DNA from: Planctomycetota bacterium
GTDB taxonomy: Bacteria > Planctomycetota > PLA2 > JAEUHO01
Assembly: GCA_029213105.1 (NCBI GenBank)
Contig: JARGNS010000168.1
Span: 1 to 7,733, forward strand
Direction: 5' to 3'
Length of the DNA: 7,733 nt
A program made the translations under genes and the position numbers. The notes beneath the pieces were generated by a model. That model was not told where the DNA came from, made no database searches, and worked only from the letters and a program-made list of their open reading frames with translations. Positions 1-6,109 of this stretch are shown one piece after another; position 1 is the first letter of the stretch; each line of letters starts with the position of its first letter.

Positions 1-156
1 GGCCTCGGCGGTCGAGAGATCGATGGTCTCGTCGAGGTCGATCCCCACGACGGTGAGGCGGCTCTCGAGGAAGGCACGGTGCGCCTCGACGCCCGCCGCC
101 ACGCCCTGGCGGCGGCGGTCTCCGACAATCAGTACGCGGCGGGGATCTCGGCCCAT
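1..156 (-). CDS. nadK: NAD kinase, N-terminal fragment (partial, runs off left edge)
   Basis: This is the first 52 codons of a gene that continues beyond base 1. It starts at ATG 154-156. The translation opens with a short basic lead (MGRDPRR) and a hydrophobic beta strand followed by glycine (VLIVGD). A helix with conserved small residues comes next (QGVAAGVEAHRAFLE), then a second strand (LTVVGIDLD), ending in DLSTAEA. This beta-alpha-beta opening, with an Asp-Leu-Ser segment before the expected GGDG loop, resembles ATP-NAD kinases (NAD + ATP to NADP, cytoplasmic). The diagnostic GGDG and NE motifs lie outside the window, so the name rests on the N-terminal pattern and on context: nadK commonly neighbours xseB and ispA. 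No Shine-Dalgarno sequence is visible upstream. It is divergent from ahcY. Another Rossmann-like protein remains possible. Confidence 0.55.
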   Translation of the reverse strand, partial: MGRDPRRVLIVGDRRRQGVAAGVEAHRAFLESRLTVVGIDLDETIDLSTAEA

Positions 157-188
157 GGACGCAGGGTAGCGCAGGAGTCCGGGAAGGC

Positions 189-218
189 TTCGCCCCACCG
201 TGGGAGCCCTGCGATAAA
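189..218 (+). promoter_or_regulatory. Possible weak promoter of ahcY
   Basis: The intergenic region between the divergent nadK-like gene and ahcY is G+C-rich except for an AT-rich island, GATAAATA at 213-220. GATAAA (213-218) matches four of six bases of a sigma-70 -10 box, and TTCGCC at 189-194 is a poor -35 candidate at 18-bp spacing. The call rests mainly on this being the only AT-rich patch upstream of ahcY. Transcription would begin around 225, leaving a leader of about 40 nt. Confidence 0.25.
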
Positions 219-251
219 TAGGGCCCCAACAAGACGCTTCCGTCACCCCCC

Positions 252-258
252 AAGGGAG
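252..258 (+). promoter_or_regulatory. Ribosome binding site of ahcY
   Basis: AAGGGAG ends 8 bases before ATG 267. This is a purine-rich Shine-Dalgarno-like stretch at a suitable distance, and it supports 267 as the ahcY start. Confidence 0.6.
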
Positions 259-266
259 TCAACGCC

Positions 267-818
267 ATGGACGCCGCCGTGAGTACTGAGCAGGACTACA
301 AGGTCAAGGACATCGGCCTCGCCGCCGAAGGTCGCAAGGACATCAACATCTCCGAGCCCGAGATGCCGGGGCTCATGTCGCTCCGCGAGCGCTACGGCGA
401 GTCCAAGCCGCTCGCAGGTGCGCAGATCGCCGGCTGCCTTCACATGACGGTCGAGACCGCCATCCTCATCGAGACGCTCCAGGAGCTCGGTGCCTCCGTG
501 CGCTGGTCGTCCTGCAACATCTACTCGACCGAGGACCACGCCGCGGCCGCCATCGCCGCCACCGGCACGCCGGTCTTCGCCTGGAAGGGCGAGACCGACG
601 AAGAGTACGACTGGTGCATCGAGCAGACGCTGCGCTGGCCCGACGGCTCCGGCCCGAACATGATCCTCGATGACGGTGGTGATCTCACCGCGATCGTGCA
701 CGAGAAGTACCCCGAGATGATGAACGACATCAAGGGGCTCACCGAGGAGACGACCACCGGCGTCGCGCGCCTCTACCGCATGCACGAAGCGAGCTCAAGG
801 TGCCTGCGATCACCGTGA
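267..818 (+). CDS. ahcY: S-adenosylhomocysteine hydrolase, N-terminal part (frameshifted gene)
   Basis: This is the substrate-binding half of adenosylhomocysteinase, the NAD-dependent cytoplasmic enzyme that splits S-adenosylhomocysteine into adenosine and homocysteine. Its signatures are plain: EMPGLMSLRERYG (32-44), the GCLHMT substrate loop with H59, WSSCNIYSTEDHAAAAI (80-96), FAWKGET (104-110), LDDGGD (134-139) and EETTTG (160-165). D136 and E161 correspond to human D131 and E156. Homology holds through LYRM (169-172) and then fails: the next residues should be about five spacer residues and then LKVPAI, but this frame reads HEASSRCLRSP and stops at 818. The continuation is in another frame from about 791. 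The family gap between LYxM and LKVPAI is five residues (15 nt) and 11 nt are present, so a 4-nt loss is the simplest reading; a 1-nt loss with a shorter linker is the alternative. The start at 267 is backed by AAGGGAG at 252-258. As given, the protein is truncated, 183 aa instead of about 436. Confidence 0.93.
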   Translation: MDAAVSTEQDYKVKDIGLAAEGRKDINISEPEMPGLMSLRERYGESKPLAGAQIAGCLHMTVETAILIETLQELGASVRWSSCNIYSTEDHAAAAIAATGTPVFAWKGETDEEYDWCIEQTLRWPDGSGPNMILDDGGDLTAIVHEKYPEMMNDIKGLTEETTTGVARLYRMHEASSRCLRSP

Positions 819-1579
819 ACGACTCGGTCACGAAGTCGAAGTTCGACAACCTCTACGGTTGCCGCGAGTCCCTCGCCGATGGCCTCAAGCGCGCCACGGG
901 CGTGATGATCGCCGGCAAGGTCGTCGTCATCGCCGGCTACGGCGATGTCGGCAAGGGCTGCGCCGACTCGATGCAGGGCCTCGGCGCCCGTGTCATCGTC
1001 ACCGAGATCGACCCCATCTGCGCGCTCCAGGCGGCGATGGAGGGCTTCGAGGTCATGACCATGGAAGAGGCCGCCTCCGAGGGCGACATCTTCGTCACGG
1101 CGACGGGCTGCTGCGGCGTCATCAACGGCGAGCACCTCATGCAGATGAAGGACAACTCGATCGTCTGCAACATCGGCCACTTCGATCACGAGATCGACGT
1201 GCGCTGGCTCGAGACCACCGAGGGCTGCAGCGAAGACAACGTCAAGGACCAGGTCGACCTGTTCACCCTGCCCAACGGCCGACGCATCATCCTGCTGGCA
1301 CGCGGGCGCCTCGTGAACCTGGGCTGCGCGACGGGTCACCCGTCGTTCGTCATGTCCAACAGCTTCACGAACCAGGTGCTGGCGCAGATGGCCATCTGGC
1401 AGGCCCCCGACAGCTACGAGATCGGCGTCCACGTGCTGCCGAAGCACCTCGACGAGGAGGTGGCGCGCCTGCACCTCGAGAAGCTGGGCGTGCGGCTGAC
1501 CACGCTCTCCGAGAAGCAGGCCGAGTACATCGGCCTGCCCATCGAGGGCCCCTACAAGCCCGACCACTACCGCTACTAG
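800..1579 (+). CDS. ahcY: S-adenosylhomocysteine hydrolase, C-terminal NAD-binding part (frameshifted gene)
   Basis: This is the remainder of the same gene in a shifted frame. GTG 800 is only the first start-like codon and reads as the Val of the family motif; homologous coding already begins near 791 (GAG CTC AAG, giving ELK). Numbering from 800, it contains NDSVTKSKFDN (7-17) with the catalytic Lys12 and Asp16, the Rossmann nucleotide loop GYGDVGKG (46-53), CNIGHFDHEIDV (123-134), GHPSFVMSNSF (179-189), and the C-terminus KPDHYRY whose Lys253 and Tyr257 reach the neighbouring subunit's NAD in known structures. Joined to the first part it gives about 436-437 residues, close to the 432-residue human enzyme, without the roughly 40-residue insert of many bacterial homologues. 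One oddity is LLARGRLVNLG at 165-175, where the family normally has Glu in place of Arg168. No independent ribosome binding site makes sense for GTG 800, since it lies inside the upstream reading frame. ispA follows 23 bp after the stop, so the two are probably co-transcribed. Confidence 0.92.
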   Translation: MPAITVNDSVTKSKFDNLYGCRESLADGLKRATGVMIAGKVVVIAGYGDVGKGCADSMQGLGARVIVTEIDPICALQAAMEGFEVMTMEEAASEGDIFVTATGCCGVINGEHLMQMKDNSIVCNIGHFDHEIDVRWLETTEGCSEDNVKDQVDLFTLPNGRRIILLARGRLVNLGCATGHPSFVMSNSFTNQVLAQMAIWQAPDSYEIGVHVLPKHLDEEVARLHLEKLGVRLTTLSEKQAEYIGLPIEGPYKPDHYRY

Positions 1580-1585
1580 GAAGCC

Positions 1586-1593
1586 AGGAAGGG
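1586..1593 (+). promoter_or_regulatory. Ribosome binding site of ispA
   Basis: AGGAAGGG ends 9 bases before ATG 1603. It fixes the ispA start and lies in the 23-bp gap after ahcY. Confidence 0.6.
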
Positions 1594-1602
1594 CGGCGTT
1601 CC

Positions 1603-2514
1603 ATGGCTGCGTCGGACCTCGCCCGGACCTTCCTCTCCGAAGCGCGCGGCATCGTCGATGCCGCCCTCGATGCGTGGCTGCCCGCGGACGATCCGCGGGC
1701 GCCGCGCCTTGCCGAGGCCATGCGCTACTCGGTCGAGGCCGGGGGCAAGCGACTGCGCCCGGCCTTGGCCCTCGCCGCCTGCCGTGCGGTCGGCGGCCGT
1801 GACACGGACGTCCTGCCCTTCGCAGGCGCGCTCGAGCTGATCCACACCTACAGCTTGATCCACGACGACCTGCCGGCGATGGACGATGACGACCTGCGGC
1901 GCGGTCGCCCCACGAGCCACAAGGTCTACGGAGAGGCCCAGGCCATCCTGGCCGGGGACGCGATGCACACGCTCGCCTTCGAGCTGTTGCTCACCCAGAC
2001 ACCGGACGCCTCGACGGCCTGCCAGCTGGGCGCCCTGCTCGCGCAGGCCAGCGGCCACGACGGCATGGTTGGGGGGCAGGTCGATGACCTCGCCGCGGAA
2101 GGCGCGGGGGCCGACGGCGTCGACGTCGAGCGGCTCGAGTCGATCCACCGTCGCAAGACGGGCGCCCTGCTGACGGCTTCGGTGCGCGGCGGGGCCCTGG
2201 CCGCAGGCGCAGGTCCGGCCGCTGTCGACGCGCTGACGCGCTACGGCACGGCGCTGGGGTTGGCCTTCCAGATCGCGGACGACGTCCTGGATGCGACCAG
2301 CACGGCCGATGTGCTGGGCAAGACGCCGGGCAAGGATGCGGCCGACGCGAAGCTCACCTACGTCGCACTCGAAGGGGTCGATGCCGCGCGGGCGCGCTGC
2401 GCCCGCGAGACCGAGCGTGCGCTGGAGGCACTCGCCGGTCTTCCCGGGCTCGACGGCGAGGGCGCGGCCCTGCTCACCTCCATCGCGCACTTCGTGGCGC
2501 AGCGCGACCGCTAG
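1603..2514 (+). CDS. ispA: Polyprenyl diphosphate synthase (farnesyl/geranylgeranyl type)
   Basis: This 303-residue protein is of the usual size for bacterial short-chain trans-prenyltransferases. The family condenses isopentenyl diphosphate onto dimethylallyl or geranyl diphosphate to make C15 or C20 precursors for quinones, bactoprenol, carotenoids or hopanoids. Landmarks in order: GGKRLRP (47-53), binding the isopentenyl diphosphate; IHTYSLIHDDLPAMDDDDLRR (80-100), the first Asp-rich motif of DDx4D type (D88, D89, D94); GEAQAILAGDAMHTLAFELL (110-129), close to E. coli IspA; the GGQVDDL segment (157-163); HRRKTGALL (182-190); and FQIADDVLD (222-230), the second Asp-rich motif (D226, D227, D230), followed by GKTPGKDAADAKLTYV. 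All catalytic residues are present. Whether it stops at C15 or C20 cannot be read safely from sequence. The start at ATG 1603 is supported by AGGAAGGG at 1586-1593. It probably shares a transcript with ahcY and is convergent with the CHAT gene, both stops lying in CTAG at 2511-2514. Confidence 0.93.
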   Translation: MAASDLARTFLSEARGIVDAALDAWLPADDPRAPRLAEAMRYSVEAGGKRLRPALALAACRAVGGRDTDVLPFAGALELIHTYSLIHDDLPAMDDDDLRRGRPTSHKVYGEAQAILAGDAMHTLAFELLLTQTPDASTACQLGALLAQASGHDGMVGGQVDDLAAEGAGADGVDVERLESIHRRKTGALLTASVRGGALAAGAGPAAVDALTRYGTALGLAFQIADDVLDATSTADVLGKTPGKDAADAKLTYVALEGVDAARARCARETERALEALAGLPGLDGEGAALLTSIAHFVAQRDR

Positions 2515-5500
2515 CCGCCACCCGACGTCGGGGCGCCCCAGATCACCCAGGCACCCCAGTAGTACGGATGCGCCCACTGCGGCTGGGCTCGCACGTGGGC
2601 CTGCGCTTGCCGCAGTGCGGCCGCGGCCGGGATGCCCTGGCCTTCCTTCGGATGCCAGAGCGCATAGAAGCGCACCATCAACGCCTGTGTCGCCTCGTCG
2701 TCCACCTTCCACAGCGAGCAAAGCACGGCGCGCGCGCCGGACACGAGAAACGAGCGCGTCAGCCCCAGGATGCCCTCGGAGGCGTACGTACGGCCCTTGC
2801 CCGACTCGCAGGCCGAGAGCACGACGAGATCGGCTGGCACACGCACGCGGGCGATGTCGAGACAGCTCAGGAACCCATCGCTGTTCTCGTCCGGCGTCAC
2901 GGCAAGAGACGAGCGCAGGGGGTGCTCCTCGTCCACCAGCCCGTGGCAGGCCAGATGCACCGCACGCCAGCGCGGCTGCCTCCGGAGGGCTTCAACGAAC
3001 TTCGTCTCGGTCGCCGCGGCACCGAGCAAGGGCGCCTTCGTGATCGCCTCGACCTCCTTGCGCGTCGCGGGCAGCGGGGGCAGCGCCCGCCCGCCGCGGT
3101 GACGGGCACGTGCGCCGGCGCGAACTTGACCGTAGTCGGGGTCTCCCAGCGCGAGGACGCCCGTGCCCTCGCCAGCGTGTGCCTTGGCGATCCGCACCGC
3201 GGCCGTCGCGGACGGCACGTACGCGACGGATGGATCGGGGAAGAGCCACGCAAAGGGCAGGTAGCCCAGGGGGCCGTCCGGTGAGATATGCAGGCGCTTG
3301 ATCGCGGCGGGGATCGCAAGCGGCTCGACGAGCCGGCGGCGTGCCTCGTCCAACACGGCGACGCCTGCGCCCTCGGATGTCTCCACGGCCGCGACCCATG
3401 CGGCCACACGCGGCGCGATCGGCGCGGGCGCGTCGTCCGGCACACCGGCCCCGGCCATGCCGAGTACGACCCGCCGCGTGACATCACGGGTCACGACCAG
3501 CGCCAGCTCCAGGTTCTCGTCCATGAGGAACGTCACGAACGCCTCGTCCGGCGCGAGCGTAGCCTGGTAGGCCAGCAGGTCGACGATCTCGGGCGCGACG
3601 ACGCCCGAGGCGGCCTTCATCGCGCGCTCCATGCGCTCGGTCAGCAGCTCGCGCTCCGCCTGGATGGCTAGCAACTGCTTGCGGGCTCCAGCGCGTGCGC
3701 GGCGGCCGGGCCGCCTGCGTGCCTTCGCGAGGGCTTCATGGGCCTCGAGTTCCCGTGCCCGCAGGGCCCGATCGGCCACGCGCAGGTCGGCGGGCAGGAG
3801 CGCATCGACGATGCCCTGCTCGGCGCCCAGCGATTCCAGCAAGCCCGCGGCACGCCCGAGTTCGAGGAACTTGAACAGTTGTGCGTCGGAACCATCGTGC
3901 CATGCCACGATCGCGCCGACGGCCGGCACGCGCCGCCAGAGCGTGCGCGCCTGGGCGCCCTGCTCTGCCCCCAGGCCGGCAAACGTCTGCTGCAGCTCCT
4001 CGGCAACGGCCAGGAGAATGGGAATCGCTTCGCGGCCGCGGCCCAGGTTGTGCAGTGCCTGCGCACGCTCAAAGTGCACCTGGCCCGTAACCCACGCATC
4101 GTCGACGCGCTCGAGGAACGGCAGGGCGCGCTCGGCCGCGGCCAGCGCCTCGGCGTGCATGCGCTCCTGCGCGTACGTGCTCGACAGGTTCGCCCAGGTC
4201 ACCGCGGCCTCACGCGGACGGTTCCCGTCTGCGTGCGCGGCCGCAGCTTGCTTGGCCAGTGCCACCGCCTGTGCCAGGTTGCCGAGCCCGGCATGCACAC
4301 GACTCAGATTCGTCCGTGCGATGGCCAGGCCGGCGTCATCGTCCATGGTCTCGTTGAGCTTGACCACGCGTTCGTAGAGTGCGCGCGCGTCCTCGAAGCG
4401 GGACTCCTGGACCAGCGACAGGCCGAGGTTGTTCAGCGCCGACGCCTGCCCGGGCACGAAGCCTGCCTTCGCGCTCAGGTCCGCAGCGCGCTGCCACATC
4501 GCCCGCGCGCGCGGCGTGTCGCCCGTGTGCTCGCGCACATCGGCCAGCGCGTTGAGCACCATCACCGTCGACACAACGTTCCCGGTGGGCTCGATGGTGG
4601 CCAAGGCGCTCTCGAGCATGGCCAGCGCCTCGGCCGGCTTGGCCTGCCCGGTCAGGTCCTTGGCAATCTCGATCCGGGCCTTGGCCGCCCCCACGGGGTC
4701 GCCGACCGACTCGGCATTCTTCAAAGCCGCGCCCTCATGGCGGCGAGCCGCGGCCACGTTCCCTTGGGCTCGCTCGGCCCCGGCCAGGAGGATCAGCGTG
4801 TGGGTGAGGGCGGGGCGCACGCCGAGCCCCTCCTGGATGCGCAAGACCTCCGTGAGGGCCTCGGCGGCCTCCTTGTTGTGGCCGGCGAGGCTCTCGGTGC
4901 TGGCGAGGCTCTTGAGAACATGCGCCACGAGCGCCGGTTGAGCACTGCGACGGGCCAACGCGAGCGCCTCGGTCAGGAGTCCGTGCGCCTCGGCGCGCTC
5001 GGCCAGCTCGAGATGGACCGACGCGAGCGAATGCAGACCCTTGGCGAGGCCGGCTGGATCGTCGAGTGTGCGCCGCAGCACCAGCGACGCTTCCAGCTTC
5101 GCGAGCGCCTCCTCCGCACGCCCCAGGGTGCCCAGGGCGTTGGCGAGGTTATGCAGCGCGCGTGCCTGGCGCGGCTTGTCACCGGCCGCGACGGCCGCCG
5201 CGTAGGCCTTCTCGAGCAGGGGCAGGGACTCGGCATGCTTGCCTTGGCGGCGCAGGAGCGTGCCCATGTTGTTGAGCACGCTGCCGGCAAGCGCCTCGGC
5301 CCCCGCCTCGACGAACATGTCGTGGGCGCGCTGAAAGCTCGCCAGGGCTTGCTCGAACTCACCCGCGGCCTGGTGGACGTTGCCCAGGTTCGCGTGGGTC
5401 CGCGCGATATCGAGGGTGAGCCCCAGCTTCTCGAGCAGCGGGAGTCGCCGGTTCCACGCAGCCCGGGCCGCGGCCAGGTCGCTCAGCCGGTACGACACGA

Positions 5501-6071
5501 AGCCTCCGAAGAGCAGCGCCTCCTCCTCCATCGCGATCCAGCCGAGGTCCCGCGCTGCGTCGGCCACGAGACCCCAGAGGGGACGCGCCTCGGCGAGGCG
5601 ACGGCCGGAGGTCAGGGCGCCCACCCGCGCACGCGCCAGGGCGATCGTCGCCACCCGATCCAACGGCGCCTTCCGAAAGGGCTCGGTCAGGGCGGGGTAC
5701 CCGGCGGGGGACGTGCGGCCCAGCTGCCGGAAGGCGGCCTGGGCGTTCGGCTCGATCTCCGCCTTGGCGCGCGACGCGACGTACGCGGTCAGGGCTTTCG
5801 CGTCGACCTCGCTCCCGCGCGCCGCCGCGAATGCGCGCGCGGCGTCCAGGCGCCCCGCGGACCACAGTTCCTCGACGACGTGCCACGGATCGACCTTGCT
5901 GCTCCCCCCCACCGCGGCCTGCTCTCCCGCATCGAAGGCGCGGATGACGGCGGCGGCCGCCTTGCCCGCGGGCGTGGTCGGCGCGTCCTCGGCGCGCAGC
6001 GGCGCGGCCGTGACGAGCACCCCCGCCAGTCCGAGAAGCCAACGACCGGGACGCGTGCGCAGGGTGCTCAT
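2511..6071 (-). CDS. Exported TPR-CHAT (caspase-like) protein
   Basis: This is a 1186-residue protein. Residues 1-27 form a probable Sec signal peptide: a basic start (R5, R7, R10), a hydrophobic core WLLGLAGVLVTAAPL, then RA before EDA, with no lipobox Cys and no twin Arg. Residues about 60-180 are helical. Residues 181-700 hold thirteen TPR-like units in exact 40-residue register, usually protein-interaction surfaces. FLELGRAAGLLESL (735-748) is the linker typical before CHAT, followed by a charged helical stretch (764-820, rich in Arg). The CHAT domain fills about 900-1186: LHISPDGPLGYLPF (927-940), HLACHG with catalytic His1043, VVLSACESGKG with catalytic Cys1088, SLWKVDDEAT (1119-1128) and the C-terminal YYWGAWVIWG. 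CHAT is a clan CD peptidase domain related to caspases and HetF; an intact dyad predicts a cysteine peptidase, here outside the cytoplasm. The substrate is unknown. ATG 6071 is chosen for its signal peptide; the frame is open further upstream, but that part overlaps the MFS gene and lacks family-like sequence. No Shine-Dalgarno is visible. The 38-bp gap to the MFS gene suggests one transcript. Confidence 0.9.
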   Translation of the reverse strand: MSTLRTRPGRWLLGLAGVLVTAAPLRAEDAPTTPAGKAAAAVIRAFDAGEQAAVGGSSKVDPWHVVEELWSAGRLDAARAFAAARGSEVDAKALTAYVASRAKAEIEPNAQAAFRQLGRTSPAGYPALTEPFRKAPLDRVATIALARARVGALTSGRRLAEARPLWGLVADAARDLGWIAMEEEALLFGGFVSYRLSDLAAARAAWNRRLPLLEKLGLTLDIARTHANLGNVHQAAGEFEQALASFQRAHDMFVEAGAEALAGSVLNNMGTLLRRQGKHAESLPLLEKAYAAAVAAGDKPRQARALHNLANALGTLGRAEEALAKLEASLVLRRTLDDPAGLAKGLHSLASVHLELAERAEAHGLLTEALALARRSAQPALVAHVLKSLASTESLAGHNKEAAEALTEVLRIQEGLGVRPALTHTLILLAGAERAQGNVAAARRHEGAALKNAESVGDPVGAAKARIEIAKDLTGQAKPAEALAMLESALATIEPTGNVVSTVMVLNALADVREHTGDTPRARAMWQRAADLSAKAGFVPGQASALNNLGLSLVQESRFEDARALYERVVKLNETMDDDAGLAIARTNLSRVHAGLGNLAQAVALAKQAAAAHADGNRPREAAVTWANLSSTYAQERMHAEALAAAERALPFLERVDDAWVTGQVHFERAQALHNLGRGREAIPILLAVAEELQQTFAGLGAEQGAQARTLWRRVPAVGAIVAWHDGSDAQLFKFLELGRAAGLLESLGAEQGIVDALLPADLRVADRALRARELEAHEALAKARRRPGRRARAGARKQLLAIQAERELLTERMERAMKAASGVVAPEIVDLLAYQATLAPDEAFVTFLMDENLELALVVTRDVTRRVVLGMAGAGVPDDAPAPIAPRVAAWVAAVETSEGAGVAVLDEARRRLVEPLAIPAAIKRLHISPDGPLGYLPFAWLFPDPSVAYVPSATAAVRIAKAHAGEGTGVLALGDPDYGQVRAGARARHRGGRALPPLPATRKEVEAITKAPLLGAAATETKFVEALRRQPRWRAVHLACHGLVDEEHPLRSSLAVTPDENSDGFLSCLDIARVRVPADLVVLSACESGKGRTYASEGILGLTRSFLVSGARAVLCSLWKVDDEATQALMVRFYALWHPKEGQGIPAAAALRQAQAHVRAQPQWAHPYYWGAWVIWGAPTSGGG
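2521..2539. repeat. Two overlapping palindromes at the convergent gene junction
   Basis: CCCGACGTCGGG (2521-2532) and GGGGCGCCCC (2530-2539) are each perfect palindromes that overlap by three bases, starting 7 bp after the ispA stop and inside the last codons of the CHAT gene (TSGGG end). They could form a short G+C-rich hairpin that slows transcription out of ispA, but there is no T-run and the loops are tight, so calling it a terminator is not justified. Confidence 0.3.
3972..5531 (-). repeat. Thirteen TPR-like units, 40 residues (120 bp) each
   Basis: Within the CHAT protein, the helix-A positions 189/190, 229/230, 269/270 and so on to 669/670 are occupied by small or aliphatic pairs (LG, MG, LA, LS, IA) at intervals of exactly 40 residues. 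The turn position 197, 237, 277 and so on to 677 is mostly Gly. Typical unit: A...LNNLG......(G)...EA...E.A......G. Twelve successive intervals have no insertion or deletion. The units differ strongly in residues and bases, so this is an old protein repeat rather than a recent tandem DNA duplication. The 40-residue spacing is longer than the canonical 34 and resembles the longer TPR variants seen in LGN/Pins and in CHAT-associated arrays. Confidence 0.85.
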
Positions 6072-6109
6072 GCGGGCAGCGTAGGGGAAACCTGCGCGGC
6101 GTGCTCGCC

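Noticed and set aside
157..266. An SAH riboswitch in front of ahcY.
   Set aside because: The space is only 110 nt, I do not find the conserved purine-rich core of that riboswitch class, and the likely transcript leader would be only about 40 nt.
800..1579. The C-terminal half of ahcY as an independent gene starting at GTG 800.
   Set aside because: GTG 800 encodes the conserved Val of the LKVPAI motif, homology already begins at 791, and the fragment lacks the substrate-binding residues of the first half.
859..1602. An open frame running from within ahcY into ispA, suggesting a fused or much longer IspA.
   Set aside because: The part before 1603 is Arg-rich out-of-frame ahcY sequence. The real ispA start is ATG 1603 with AGGAAGGG in front of it and a normal family length.
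2511..6071. The TPR-CHAT protein as part of a type III-E CRISPR (Craspase-like) system.
   Set aside because: There is no gRAMP/Cas7-11 gene, no CRISPR repeat array and no Cas1/Cas2 in the window, and the signal peptide argues against a cytoplasmic effector.
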